Shown: positions 35,036 through 43,803 of the stretch, piece by piece
Layout of the letters: each line of letters starts with the position of its first letter
Numbering within the stretch: the stretch's first letter is position 1
Assembly (NCBI GenBank): GCA_004293485.1
Contig: RDYW01000048.1
Location: 1 to 45,325 of the forward strand
Direction: 5' to 3'
Length of the DNA: 45,325 nucleotides
Source of the DNA: Sphingobacteriales bacterium
Lineage (GTDB): Bacteria; Bacteroidota; Bacteroidia; Sphingobacteriales; Sphingobacteriaceae
Notes under the pieces: model-generated
What the model saw: only the letters and a program-made list of their open reading frames with translations
Told to the model about the DNA's origin: nothing
Database searches by the model: none
Made by a program: the position numbers and the translations under genes

Positions 35036-37279
35036 ATGGAATTTTTACAAAGTAATTTAATCTATTTAATACCCTTTTCGGGCATAATTGGTATAGTAGT
35101 AATGCTATACAAATCGGCCTGGGTAAGCAAGCAAGATGCTGGCGACAAAAATATGACCGAACTAGCAGGCTACATTGCTGATGGCGCCATGGCATTTTTA
35201 AAAGCCGAGTGGAAAATACTTTCTTACTTTGCTATAATTACCTCGATACTATTAATTTATTCGGGTACTTTAGTAGATACTTCAAGCTGGTTAGTTGGTG
35301 TTTCGTTTATTATTGGCGCATTTACATCTGCATTTGCAGGTTATTTGGGTATGAAAATTGCCACCAAAGCCAATGTACGTACCACACAAGCTGCCCGAAC
35401 CAGCTTGGCACAAGCCTTAAAAGTTTCGTTTACAGCAGGTAGTGTAATGGGTATTGGCGTTGCGGGCTTGGCTGTTTTAGGCCTAGGTTCGTTATTTATT
35501 GTGTTTTACCAAATGTATGTGGTAAACGTAGTAGGCGCATCGGTAAACGGAAAAGATATGGAAAAAGCCTTAGAAGTTTTGGCTGGCTTTAGTTTAGGTG
35601 CCGAAAGTATTGCCCTTTTTGCCCGTGTGGGCGGAGGAATTTACACCAAAGCTGCCGATGTAGGAGCCGATTTAGTAGGTAAAGTAGAAGCTGGCATTCC
35701 CGAAGACGATGTGCGCAACCCTGCCACCATTGCCGATAACGTGGGCGATAACGTGGGCGATGTAGCGGGCATGGGTGCCGATTTGTTTGGTTCTTACGTT
35801 GCAACTATTTTAGCCACCATGATTTTAGGTCGCGAAATCGTATCAAACGATAGCTTTGGAGGCATTGCACCCATATTATTGCCTATGCTTATTGCCGGCT
35901 TAGGCTTATTACTTTCAATAGTATCATGCAGTTTTGTAAAAATTAAAAACGAAACCGATAGCGTACAAAACGCCTTAAATATAGGCAATTGGTCGTCGAT
36001 AGTGTTAACCGCCATAGCTGCATTTTTTGCTGTAAAATGGTTATTACCCGAAGGCGAATTTTATTTAAGCCGCGATATGGTAAATGGAACCCTTAAAGAA
36101 GGCGCACACGCATTTACAAAAACAGGCGTATTTTTAGCCATTATTGTAGGCCTAATTGTAGGTACTTTAATGAGTTTAATTACCGAATATTATACCGCAA
36201 TGGGCAAAGGCCCAGTACAATCTATCATCAAACAATCGTCTACCGGCCATGCCACCAATATTATTGCAGGCTTGGCGGTAGGTATGCAATCAACCGTGTT
36301 GCCTATTTTGGTATTGGCAGCAGGTATTTATGGTTCGTTTTACTTTGCAGGATTTTACGGTGTAGCCATTGCCGCCGCAGGTATGATGGCCACCACGGCC
36401 ATGCAATTATCCATTGATGCTTTTGGCCCCATTGCCGATAACGCTGGTGGCATAGCCGAAATGAGCGGTTTACCCGCCGAAGTGCGTGAACGTACCGATA
36501 ACTTAGACGCCGTAGGTAACACCACCGCCGCCACAGGAAAAGGTTTTGCCATTGCATCGGCAGCTTTAACCTCATTGGCATTATTTGCCGCCTTTGTAGG
36601 CGTAGCAGGTATCGATAGAATTGACATTTACAAAGCCGATGTTTTGGCAGGTTTATTTGTAGGTGCGATGATTCCGTTCATTTTCTCTGCACTATGTATA
36701 GCCGCCGTAGGTAGGGCAGCTATGGATATGGTGCAAGAAGTTAGGCGACAGTTTAGAGATATTCCAGGCATTATGGAATACAAAGCCAAACCCGAGTACG
36801 AAAAATGTGTAGCCATCTCTACAAATGCATCCATCCGCGAAATGATGCTACCTGGTGCTATTGCACTAATTGTACCCATTATTGTAGGCTTTACTTTTGG
36901 TCCCGAAGTATTGGGCGGCTTATTGGCTGGTGTTACAGTTTCGGGCGTGTTAATGGGTATTTTTCAATCAAATGCTGGTGGTGCATGGGATAATGCCAAA
37001 AAATCGTTCGAAAAAGGCGTTTTAATTGATGGCGAAATGTATTATAAAAAATCCGAACCTCACAAAGCATCTGTAACTGGCGATACCGTAGGCGACCCTT
37101 TTAAAGATACCTCGGGCCCATCAATGAATATTTTAATCAAGCTAATGTCGATAGTTTCGCTGGTAATTGCCCCACACATTGGCATTAAAAGTGCCGAAAA
37201 AGTAAGTTTAATTAATAAACCTAAAACCGAACAAGCAGCAAAATTAATTAAAACAGAAAACGTAAATCGTAATTTTTAA
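35036..37279 (+). CDS. hppA: K+-dependent membrane-bound ion-translocating pyrophosphatase
   Basis: A 747-residue integral membrane protein with about 16 helices that couples pyrophosphate hydrolysis to H+ and/or Na+ pumping. The PPi site is clear: [40 protein letters not shown], and the late DNAGGIAEM and DNAKKSFE motifs. [11 protein letters not shown] (Ala and Gly rather than Lys and Thr) marks the K+-dependent class. In the TM6 segment [14 protein letters not shown] neither usual gate-glutamate position has Glu; a Glu instead occurs in TM5 ([14 protein letters not shown]). The gene has its own strong promoter and terminator. A start at ATG 35036 is chosen; another ATG at 35032 is out of frame. 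Confidence 0.93.
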   Translation: MEFLQSNLIYLIPFSGIIGIVVMLYKSAWVSKQDAGDKNMTELAGYIADGAMAFLKAEWKILSYFAIITSILLIYSGTLVDTSSWLVGVSFIIGAFTSAFAGYLGMKIATKANVRTTQAARTSLAQALKVSFTAGSVMGIGVAGLAVLGLGSLFIVFYQMYVVNVVGASVNGKDMEKALEVLAGFSLGAESIALFARVGGGIYTKAADVGADLVGKVEAGIPEDDVRNPATIADNVGDNVGDVAGMGADLFGSYVATILATMILGREIVSNDSFGGIAPILLPMLIAGLGLLLSIVSCSFVKIKNETDSVQNALNIGNWSSIVLTAIAAFFAVKWLLPEGEFYLSRDMVNGTLKEGAHAFTKTGVFLAIIVGLIVGTLMSLITEYYTAMGKGPVQSIIKQSSTGHATNIIAGLAVGMQSTVLPILVLAAGIYGSFYFAGFYGVAIAAAGMMATTAMQLSIDAFGPIADNAGGIAEMSGLPAEVRERTDNLDAVGNTTAATGKGFAIASAALTSLALFAAFVGVAGIDRIDIYKADVLAGLFVGAMIPFIFSALCIAAVGRAAMDMVQEVRRQFRDIPGIMEYKAKPEYEKCVAISTNASIREMMLPGAIALIVPIIVGFTFGPEVLGGLLAGVTVSGVLMGIFQSNAGGAWDNAKKSFEKGVLIDGEMYYKKSEPHKASVTGDTVGDPFKDTSGPSMNILIKLMSIVSLVIAPHIGIKSAEKVSLINKPKTEQAAKLIKTENVNRNF

Positions 37280-37290
37280 GATATAAATTT

Positions 37291-37390
37291 GGGCGTTCCC
37301 CGAAAAGGGGCGGGCTATCCGCTCTTAGTCCTCAAAAAGCTACGTTGCACTTTGCTTTTTTGCGGGCTAACCGCTACTATCCCTAACGCA
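37291..37390 (+). repeat. Bacteroidota-type interspersed intergenic repeat
   Basis: The block begins gggcgttccccgaaaagggg, continues with cgggctatccgctctta and ends ccgctactatccctaacgc, enclosing an inner palindrome around ctcaaaaagc...gcttttttgcgggct. I recall this arrangement (gggcgttccc ... cgggctatccgct ... ccgctactatccctaacgc) as an interspersed element in intergenic regions of many Bacteroidota genomes. It is far richer in G+C than its surroundings and sits just after hppA. Confidence 0.7.
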
Positions 37391-37427
37391 AAAACCCTCC
37401 GTAATTAACAAAAATACGGAGGGTTTT
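37391..37427. terminator. Bidirectional rho-independent terminator between hppA and cobC
   Basis: A perfect 13-bp stem, AAAACCCTCCGTA (37391-37403) with TACGGAGGGTTTT (37415-37427), encloses an 11-nt loop. A/T runs on both sides let it serve the convergent hppA and cobC transcripts. Confidence 0.85.
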
Positions 37428-37460
37428 ATGTTTTACTGTAATTATAGCAAAATCTTTACA

Positions 37461-38042
37461 TTAACTCAGGTTAATATACGCTATGCTGGTTTTATCTAAT
37501 TCTTTATCATAGTTTATCTTGGTTATCGATGCGTAATCAATTTGTATATCGAAACTTTTGTGTAGCGGAAACTGTAAAATATTTGCCAAAACCGAACGTA
37601 TTACGCCTGCATGGGTTATAACAAACAGGTTTTGATGGCTGCAGTTTTGCTTTATTAGTTCCCAAAATAAGCCGCATCTATGGGCTAATTCAATAAAACT
37701 TTCGCCATTAGGGATTTTATAATTTACAAAATCGGCCATCCAAGCATCTAATTGCTTGCTATTTATGCTATTCCAAGCCTGTAATTCCCAATTGCCAAAA
37801 TTTAATTCTTTAATTTTATCATCCATAACAAAATTATCTTTGCTTAAAAAACTGGCTAACTTAATGCATCGTCGCAAAGGGCTACTATAAAAAAATGCAT
37901 CTGTTTTTAAGGCATTGCCTAATTTTTCTTCGAGGCTATTAAAATTATGCGTAAAATTTTCTTCGAGGGGTATTTCGGCGTGTCCGTAGCATAATTTACC
38001 AGGGTTATACACCGCTGTATGCCTAATTAAAAAAATATCCAT
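37461..38042 (-). CDS. cobC: Histidine phosphatase family protein, probable alpha-ribazole phosphatase
   Basis: A 193-residue phosphoglycerate-mutase-like phosphatase. The catalytic His lies in DIFLIRHTAVYNPGKLCYGH (LIRHT, residues 5-9), further conserved residues in FYSSPLRRC (about 51-59), and the second catalytic His in VITHAGVIRS (about 143-152). In cobalamin synthesis such enzymes dephosphorylate alpha-ribazole-5'-phosphate or the final coenzyme B12 phosphate. The assignment to cobC rests on the adjacent cobS, whose 3' end overlaps this gene's start by 20 bp, making a two-gene lower-ligand assembly operon. No other cobalamin gene is in the window. Confidence 0.83.
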   Translation of the reverse strand: MDIFLIRHTAVYNPGKLCYGHAEIPLEENFTHNFNSLEEKLGNALKTDAFFYSSPLRRCIKLASFLSKDNFVMDDKIKELNFGNWELQAWNSINSKQLDAWMADFVNYKIPNGESFIELAHRCGLFWELIKQNCSHQNLFVITHAGVIRSVLANILQFPLHKSFDIQIDYASITKINYDKELDKTSIAYINLS

Positions 38043-38799
38043 ACTTAAAAACCCAAATTAAAGTTAAATAAAAAACAATTTCGGCCATTTGTTGTACTGC
38101 ACCAAGGCAATCGCCGGTGTAGCCACCAATCCATTTTTTAAAATACCACGAAAAATATAGTTTTAGCAATAGTAGAGGGATTAGCACCAAAAAAACAGCA
38201 TAATTACCAAATAAAAATAAGGGAGATAGCCCAAAAATACAGGCTAAAGCAAAATCGTTATGGCTCATTTTGGTAGCCAAGGGCTTGGCTTTGCTTAACA
38301 AATCTTCGCGGGCATACTGCTCGGTATAAATTAAACTTACTGCCGTTAAGCGACTAATGGCATGTGCGCTAATTAAAGTTATACCCATTATTTGGGTGCT
38401 AATATTGGTTAAGCATACGTATTTTAATCCGAAAATTAATACTAAACCAACTACACCATAAGTACCAAGGCGAGAGTCTTTCATAATTTCCAAAATTTTT
38501 TCTTTCGTCCATCCACCGCCAAAACCATCGCATACATCGGCAAAGCCATCTTCGTGAAATGCTCCTGTAAGTAATATCGATACTACAAAAGCCATTAAAA
38601 TGGAAATATCGCTACTAAAAATAAAGTTAAATAACCAGTAGGAGAGTGCTACCAAGCTTCCTACCAGTACACCTACCAATGTAAAATATTTTGATGCTCG
38701 GTTAAGGTACTCCTCCGAATGATCGGTACTGGCAGGGCAGGGCAAGCGTGTAAAAAACATTAATGCCGTTAAAAATATGCGTATTTCTTTTTTTATCAT
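38023..38799 (-). CDS. cobS: Adenosylcobinamide-GDP ribazoletransferase
   Basis: A 258-residue inner-membrane enzyme that joins adenosylcobinamide-GDP to alpha-ribazole (or its phosphate) to make cobalamin. The family signature ILLTGAFHEDGFADVCDGFG followed by EKILEIMKDSRLGTYGVVGL (about 85-120) is well preserved, including the acidic metal-binding residues. Several hydrophobic helices follow, as does the GDCLGAVQQMAEI motif near the C-terminus. The length is normal. It precedes and overlaps cobC. I looked upstream for a cobalamin riboswitch and saw none. Confidence 0.93.
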   Translation of the reverse strand: MIKKEIRIFLTALMFFTRLPCPASTDHSEEYLNRASKYFTLVGVLVGSLVALSYWLFNFIFSSDISILMAFVVSILLTGAFHEDGFADVCDGFGGGWTKEKILEIMKDSRLGTYGVVGLVLIFGLKYVCLTNISTQIMGITLISAHAISRLTAVSLIYTEQYAREDLLSKAKPLATKMSHNDFALACIFGLSPLFLFGNYAVFLVLIPLLLLKLYFSWYFKKWIGGYTGDCLGAVQQMAEIVFYLTLIWVFKYGYFFN

Positions 38800-39128
38800 T
38801 TTTTTAAATCATGATGAATATCTTGGTGTTTCGCGAAAAGATTAGGGCTATTTGTTATTTGCTTACCCGCAGGCAAGTTGCTTTTTTCTTCGTATTATTT
38901 TAAAGGGTTAAATTAGCTTGCCGTCTTTATCGTTAAAGCGGTTTTGATGTAGTGAAAAAAATTGGCGAAATCTTAGTTTTAAATTTATAATAGTTTAATA
39001 TTTACATATTTAATTTAATTATGCTTTGTTTTGTGGATACACGAACAAAGGTGAAGATAGAGGTACAAATGTTTAATTTAGAAATTCTGCTCTCGTTTTT
39101 GTAAACCTTGATACCAGCCGTTTTTATT
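38800..39128. other. Intergenic region upstream of cobS
   Basis: This 329-bp gap separates cobS from the lipoprotein gene, both on the minus strand. It holds no convincing open frame. A small inverted repeat (ggcaag near 38872 and cttgcc near 38918) is visible. The conserved B12-box-like core of a cobalamin riboswitch was not found, and no strong promoter match was identified for cobS. Confidence 0.5.
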
Positions 39129-39584
39129 TTATTTCTCTTCAAAGTTATCATAATAGGTTAAGTCTTTTGTTATTTTACCATTTTTAATTTCAAAAATTGT
39201 ACAAATTGGTATAACAAATTTTGAACCGTCTGGTGCTGTACCCGACGATTCAAATTCAACTATTACGTTGTCGCCTGAATAATACATATTAATTACATTG
39301 TCATGAACATCATGAATAATTTGGTTTAGTTCGCTGTATTTTTTTACAATGTTGGCTTTTGTCATTTTTATATTTTTAATCCCATAGGCAGGGTCTTTCA
39401 TTTCAGGCTGTTCAATATACATATCAGCCATTTTTTGCCATTCGTAGTTGTTAAAATATTTAAAATACTGCTCAATAATTTTCTTGTTAGTTACTTGCGT
39501 GTCCATATTATTTAAATTTTGTTTTGAATTGTTACAAGAAAACAGTGTAACCATTAAAAGTACTAAAAAAGTTAATCGTATCAT
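39129..39584 (-). CDS. SnoaL/NTF2-like lipoprotein
   Basis: A 151-residue exported lipoprotein: a signal peptide with lipobox LFSC (Cys about residue 17), a short N/Q-rich linker, then a ~115-residue NTF2/SnoaL-like alpha+beta domain. The visible pattern is KKIIEQYFKYFNNYEWQKMADMY (the leading helices), KDPAYG, a strand with DNVIVEFESSGT and the terminal IFEIKNGKITKDLTYYD. Such domains are often small-molecule binding or have unassigned enzymatic roles; no specific function can be given. It lies just downstream of the Crp/Fnr regulator (82 bp) in the same direction and could be its target. Confidence 0.78.
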   Translation of the reverse strand: MIRLTFLVLLMVTLFSCNNSKQNLNNMDTQVTNKKIIEQYFKYFNNYEWQKMADMYIEQPEMKDPAYGIKNIKMTKANIVKKYSELNQIIHDVHDNVINMYYSGDNVIVEFESSGTAPDGSKFVIPICTIFEIKNGKITKDLTYYDNFEEK

Positions 39585-39666
39585 ACCTACCTATTTTATG
39601 AGTTAATAAAATAAATGTAGATGTATTGCCAAATATTTCACTTTACAAATGATAATTTCGTCTTTG

Positions 39667-40236
39667 TTATTTCAATTTTCTTAATCTGCTTAATGAAACT
39701 GGTGTAATTCCTATAAAACTTGCAATATCTTTTAATGCAAATCGTTGAAATATGTAGGGTTGTGTTTTGATTAAAAATTCGTAGCGTTCTAATGCGTCAA
39801 AATTTAAAAGTTGTCTTCGCAACTCAAATTCCATAACAAATTGCCTTTCAGCCATTAGTCTTGCAAGTCGTTCTAAAAAATGTGATTTGTCGAATAATAG
39901 AAGAAGTTTGTCATAAGGCATTTGTTGAAGTATACATTTTTCTTCTGCTTTAAATCCAATTTCTGAAGGTGAATTTTTGAGTACACTATGATAGTCAATA
40001 AACAAATTGTTTTCAATAAAAAAATGAGTTGTTCTATCATATCCGTTTGAATTTTCATAAACTCTTACTGCACCATTTTGTAAAAACCAAAGGTGTTTAC
40101 AATACTTTCCAATTTTATGAATGTCTGCACCTTTTTGAATTTCAATTGGTTCTAAAATACTTTTTAGTAATTCCCATTCATTTTGCGGCATTTGTCCAAA
40201 AAGTCTTTCGAAGAAATTTTTTAAGTTGTCATTCAT
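39667..40236 (-). CDS. Crp/Fnr family transcriptional regulator
   Basis: A 189-residue regulator with an N-terminal cyclic-nucleotide-binding-type beta barrel (about 20-115; IEIQKGADIHKIGKYCKHLWFLQNGAVRVY) and a helical dimerisation segment. A C-terminal helix-turn-helix FALKDIASFIGITPVSLSRLRK (about 166-187) ends the protein, and its recognition helix sits almost at the C-terminus. No cysteine cluster for an Fnr-type iron-sulfur site is seen, and the canonical cAMP-contacting residues are not evident, so the signal is unknown. This short form is common in Bacteroidota, often as a stand-alone regulator. It is followed by the NTF2-like lipoprotein gene. Confidence 0.87.
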   Translation of the reverse strand: MNDNLKNFFERLFGQMPQNEWELLKSILEPIEIQKGADIHKIGKYCKHLWFLQNGAVRVYENSNGYDRTTHFFIENNLFIDYHSVLKNSPSEIGFKAEEKCILQQMPYDKLLLLFDKSHFLERLARLMAERQFVMEFELRRQLLNFDALERYEFLIKTQPYIFQRFALKDIASFIGITPVSLSRLRKLK

Positions 40237-40445
40237 TTAGCTGTTTTTGTTAGACGTGAGTTTCTATAATATGGCAGGTAAAAATTTAACTTGTAATTTG
40301 TATTCGTGTTGCGTTTTTTTAGTTCAAACTTCGGCTATAAATAGTTTTGCCTTGTTTGCATTCGTTTTTTACAACAATAACATCTTTTAAGATGATTTTT
40401 GCAGTAAAAACATAGTTACAATCATATTTTATATAATATTCGGAC

Positions 40446-41399
40446 TTAGTAAGCATTATCTAAAATTTTAATATCTATTTTATTTTTATAATGTTGTTGT
40501 AAATTTTTGCCTTCTCCGTGTATGGTATAAATTAAAGTTGGTTTTACTTTTTCAATGGTAAGCAAAATATCACACCAATCTACATGGTCGGAAATATATA
40601 ATGAATTTTTTTGATTGATTTGTAAGTTTTTCCAACCGGAGGCAAACATTCGGATAGTGTTATCGGCTTTTTGATAGCTTTTAAAAGTAACAGGTGGTAC
40701 AAGATAAATGTATTGGTTATTAATGTTTTTCATTAGCTTTCGGTTGTAGGGTTCGAATTTTCCAATATCAACATTTTGCTTTTGGTATAGCAAATGTAGC
40801 GGAAGGATAGTGTGATGAACCAATATTTTTTTTGTAGGACAGTATTCAGTAATTAGCTTATTAATCCTTTGTGCTTTACCCAATGCATAAGCCCCTATCA
40901 TAATATTCTCTTTTATATTATTTAATTTTTTTATTTCCTCGATTGGATTGGGATGAATTACTTCAGGGTGTGCAAAAGTGGTTTCTGTAATTAATACATG
41001 TGCATTTGTAAACTCAATGGGGCTACAGGTACTGTCTGCTTGTAGTTTATAATCACCTGTAAACAAGTATTTTATACCTTCATATTCCATTAATACCATA
41101 GCCGACCCTAATATATGCCCGGCCGAAAAAAAAGTGATAGTAACATTTTTAATTTTAAATACTTGCTTGTAATTATAAGTTGTAAAATTTTGTGCAGCAT
41201 TTTTTTTATAACGCAATTGCATGATTAAGGCAGTAGGAGGGGTGCAAAAAACTTGGTTATGGCCAGGTTTTGCGTGGTCGTTATGTGCGTGAGAGATAAT
41301 AGCAGTATGTACAGGTAGTTGTGGGTCGAGGTAAAAATCGCCGTAAGGGCAGTATAATCCTTGTGTGTTTTTTATTATAAAGTTGTTTTTTATGCCCAT
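40446..41399 (-). CDS. Metallo-beta-lactamase-fold protein (ligase-associated exonuclease-like)
   Basis: A 317-residue protein with the metallo-beta-lactamase signature HAHNDHAKPG (HxHxDH; about 36-45), a second metal motif AGHILGSAMVL (about 92-102), FTGDYK (about 112-117) and a late HGEG. This combination, without the long beta-CASP insertion typical of RNase J, resembles the exonuclease found beside bacterial ATP-dependent DNA ligases. No ligase or helicase partner is nearby; instead the gene overlaps coaE by one base (TAATG) and ends the nusB-coaE operon. A DNA-repair nuclease is the leading guess, and an RNA-processing nuclease is possible. Confidence 0.78.
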   Translation of the reverse strand: MGIKNNFIIKNTQGLYCPYGDFYLDPQLPVHTAIISHAHNDHAKPGHNQVFCTPPTALIMQLRYKKNAAQNFTTYNYKQVFKIKNVTITFFSAGHILGSAMVLMEYEGIKYLFTGDYKLQADSTCSPIEFTNAHVLITETTFAHPEVIHPNPIEEIKKLNNIKENIMIGAYALGKAQRINKLITEYCPTKKILVHHTILPLHLLYQKQNVDIGKFEPYNRKLMKNINNQYIYLVPPVTFKSYQKADNTIRMFASGWKNLQINQKNSLYISDHVDWCDILLTIEKVKPTLIYTIHGEGKNLQQHYKNKIDIKILDNAY

Positions 41400-41986
41400 T
41401 AAGCATAATTTAAAAAATGAGTATGCAACTGTAGCACTTGCTTAATTATAAAACTTTGCTCATTATTATGAATAGTAAAATCGGCCAATTTTTGTTTTTG
41501 GTTTTCGGGCATTTGATTATTTATAATTGCATTTATTTTATCTTCACTACTATTATCACGTTGTTTTAAATTTTTTATTCTAAGTTTCAATGGGGATGTT
41601 ACCAAAATATTATAATTATTATAGGTGTAAAAATTAGTTTCGAACAGTAGGGCAGCTTCCTTAATTGTATAAGGTGCATTTTGTTGAGTATGCCAATTGT
41701 TGTAATGGGTAAACACTGCTGGATGAATCAAGTTATTAAGTTGTTGCAATTTTATGGGGTTATTAAATACTATATCGGCTATGTATGAGCGGTTTAAACT
41801 GCCCGATACTAAGTAAGCATTTTTACCTAATTTGTTTTTAATAGCATCAACTAGTTCTTTATCGTTAACCATAATATGTTTTGCTACATCATCTGCATAA
41901 TAAACGGGTATATTTAATAGCTTAAAAACCCGTGTAACTGTGGTTTTACCGCTACCTATGCCTCCGGTTATTCCTATTTTGAGCAT
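41399..41986 (-). CDS. coaE: Dephospho-CoA kinase
   Basis: A 195-residue cytoplasmic kinase for the last step of coenzyme A synthesis, phosphorylating the 3'-OH of dephospho-CoA. The P-loop LKIGITGGIGSGKTTVTRVF opens the protein, followed by the characteristic YYADDVAKHIM (about 30-40; D-x-x-A-K), LIHPAVFTH and KEAALLFET segments, and a LID region LKQRDNS. Length and motif order are normal. It starts immediately after the ybbR stop (taa-atg) and overlaps the next gene by one base, so translation is tightly coupled within the operon. Confidence 0.95.
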   Translation of the reverse strand: MLKIGITGGIGSGKTTVTRVFKLLNIPVYYADDVAKHIMVNDKELVDAIKNKLGKNAYLVSGSLNRSYIADIVFNNPIKLQQLNNLIHPAVFTHYNNWHTQQNAPYTIKEAALLFETNFYTYNNYNILVTSPLKLRIKNLKQRDNSSEDKINAIINNQMPENQKQKLADFTIHNNEQSFIIKQVLQLHTHFLNYA

Positions 41987-42931
41987 TTATTTTTTTATAA
42001 TATAGTTTATTTGATGAGGTTCTACTTGTACTATACGTGTATAAGTAGCGTAATTACTTACTTTAACCGATAATTTATCGACATGATAAATAGCCCAAAG
42101 GTTTAAATCAACTTTTGCTTCAAAATCATCGGCAGAAAGTTTATGAAAGCGTGATAGGGGTACCAATACTTTTATACTAACCTTGTTAGGAAATAGTTTA
42201 ACATTATAGTAATTAGGGTTATTAGTTACCTTAATAGGTATATCTAATATTTTTTCGGTAAACTCTTCAACTGGTATTTTTACTTTTACTACACTAGGAT
42301 AAACACTAATATTATTTTTAAATGGTTTAAATAAGCTAATGTTTTTACTTATGTTAACATTTGTTTTGCTTGTTTTGAGTAATTGAGTAGGCCAAAAATT
42401 AATTTTATTTAATTCAATTTCGGGGCCTATTAAAGTAACCATTTTAGGGTTTAATTCTACACATGCACTTTGGTTATATTGTTTTTGGTATGATATTACA
42501 CTTATTAACTTTACAGGAATTTTTTTTTCTTTTCGTTTTGTAAAATCAAACAATATTGTATCGGGCTGCACCTTAATATTTTTTTTACGTCGGTAATTAT
42601 CTGTATTAAAAGTTAAATATTGTGAAAGCACAATGTAGTTTTTGTTGCCTAATAAGTTTAAATCTACCTCTAGTTTTTTTTCTTGCTTGTGTAAGCGTGT
42701 AAAAATAGCCTCCCAGCCATTGGTTTCAACCTGTATCCATACGGTATCAGATTGTAAGGGGTAAAAAGATTTATTTAAAGGTAAATTTTTAAACACCAAT
42801 ATTCTTTGTTGCCACTTAAAAGTTTTATTAAAAAGCGCAAAAAACAACCAAGCAAATACGGCACATATAAGGCATACCATATAAACGCTTATTTTTTTTT
42901 TCTCTAAACTTGATAATTTAACTATGGCCAT
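41987..42931 (-). CDS. YbbR-like domain protein
   Basis: A 314-residue protein anchored by one N-terminal membrane helix (about 15-34, ISVYMVCLICAVFAWLFFALF). It contains tandem YbbR-like beta domains, for example LVLTHKQEKKLEVDLNLL-like repeats near 80-100, KMVTLIGPEIELNKI (about 157-171) and a final NKVSIKVLVPLSRFHKL region. In Firmicutes YbbR relates to c-di-AMP synthesis regulation; in Bacteroidota the gene commonly sits beside coaE and yajC, as here, and its role is not established. The soluble part should face the periplasm. Confidence 0.8.
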   Translation of the reverse strand: MAIVKLSSLEKKKISVYMVCLICAVFAWLFFALFNKTFKWQQRILVFKNLPLNKSFYPLQSDTVWIQVETNGWEAIFTRLHKQEKKLEVDLNLLGNKNYIVLSQYLTFNTDNYRRKKNIKVQPDTILFDFTKRKEKKIPVKLISVISYQKQYNQSACVELNPKMVTLIGPEIELNKINFWPTQLLKTSKTNVNISKNISLFKPFKNNISVYPSVVKVKIPVEEFTEKILDIPIKVTNNPNYYNVKLFPNKVSIKVLVPLSRFHKLSADDFEAKVDLNLWAIYHVDKLSVKVSNYATYTRIVQVEPHQINYIIKK

Positions 42932-42975
42932 TTAGGATAAGGTTTTTAAGGTTGTGGCTTAAGTTGAAAATAAAG

Positions 42976-43011
42976 CTTAGGCTTATTTAAGGTTAATTTA
43001 TTAAGGCTAAG
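42976..43011. repeat. Imperfect palindrome between yajC and ybbR
   Basis: cttaggctta and, 16 nt further on, ttaaggctaag form an imperfect hairpin, and the whole gap is rich in ttaagg/ccttaa words. It may be a weak attenuator or simply repetitive spacer. Confidence 0.35.
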
Positions 43012-43073
43012 AAAAAAATTAAGCAACAATAATTGTCAGTATAGTATTCAACTTTAACCTTAATATCAACCCA

Positions 43074-43349
43074 TTAAGCTAAAGTTTTTGATGCGTCAAG
43101 TGATACTGCCGATTTATCGAAACGGATTTTGCTACCACCTTCGGTTTCTAGCAAAAAGGTAGTTTCATTTAGTTCAACAATTTTACCATGCATGCCAGCA
43201 GTGGTAATTACTTTATCACCTTTTTTAAGTGCGGCTACAAACTTTTTTAATTCTTTCGCTTTGTTCATTTGTGGGCGAATCATAAAAAAATAAAATACTA
43301 CCACAATAAGTATCATTGGTAAGTATTGCATAAGGTTAGCTAGGTTCAT
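43074..43349 (-). CDS. yajC: Preprotein translocase subunit YajC
   Basis: A 91-residue accessory subunit of the SecDF-YajC complex in the inner membrane. The single membrane helix (MILIVVVFYFFMIRPQMNKA, about 12-31) is followed by the family motif FxxIRPQxKxxKE, and then a small soluble domain with GDKVITTAGMHGKIVELNE (about 45-63), matching YajC closely. It lies between DUF1573 and ybbR genes on the same strand. Confidence 0.95.
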   Translation of the reverse strand: MNLANLMQYLPMILIVVVFYFFMIRPQMNKAKELKKFVAALKKGDKVITTAGMHGKIVELNETTFLLETEGGSKIRFDKSAVSLDASKTLA

Positions 43350-43389
43350 AAATTTTAATTAGTATTTAGAGGGTATTAAATTGAGTAAA

Positions 43390-43797
43390 TTATTTTTTTT
43401 CAAGTATTTCGCCAATCAAATGTAACTTAGTTATTTCGGGTTGGGTGTTTGCTAAAATGGTTATAATTTTATCTTGTAAACCTTTTTTTCCAGCACTGTT
43501 AAATACTACATCGATAGTAGCACTTTGATTTGGCTTTACTGGTGTTTTTGGCCAGTTGGGTAAAGTACAGCCACAAGATGCCGAAGCATTGGTAATTATA
43601 AGGGGTATTTTGCCCGTATTTTTAAATTTAAACGAATGCTTAACTTTATCCCCTACGGTAATTTGACCAAAATCAAATATATCTTTTTCAAATTTTATGG
43701 ATGTTGTAGGCTTATTATCAGTGTTTTGTAATACAGGTTTGCTGGTGCAAGCATATAATGCAACAATTATAGCTATGCTTAGTGTAATTTTTTTCAT
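43390..43797 (-). CDS. DUF1573 lipoprotein
   Basis: A 135-residue exported lipoprotein with lipobox LYAC (Cys about residue 17) and one DUF1573 immunoglobulin-like domain (about 33-130). Its recognisable motif is FEKDIFDFGQITVGDKVKH ... FKFKNTGKIPLIITNASASC, with the conserved SCGCTxPxWPKxPxxPxxSxxI region. The paired Cys (SCGC) are typical of the family; function is not known, although the domain is abundant in Bacteroidota envelopes. It is the second gene of the nusB operon. Confidence 0.88.
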   Translation of the reverse strand: MKKITLSIAIIVALYACTSKPVLQNTDNKPTTSIKFEKDIFDFGQITVGDKVKHSFKFKNTGKIPLIITNASASCGCTLPNWPKTPVKPNQSATIDVVFNSAGKKGLQDKIITILANTQPEITKLHLIGEILEKK

Positions 43798-43803
43798 ATA
43801 AAT

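Noticed and set aside
35589-36879. Several long open frames antisense to hppA
   Set aside because: They are shadows of a strongly biased, highly conserved gene and resemble no protein family.
38800-39128. Cobalamin riboswitch upstream of cobS
   Set aside because: No B12-box-like core or matching arrangement of stems was found by eye; a covariance-model search would be decisive.
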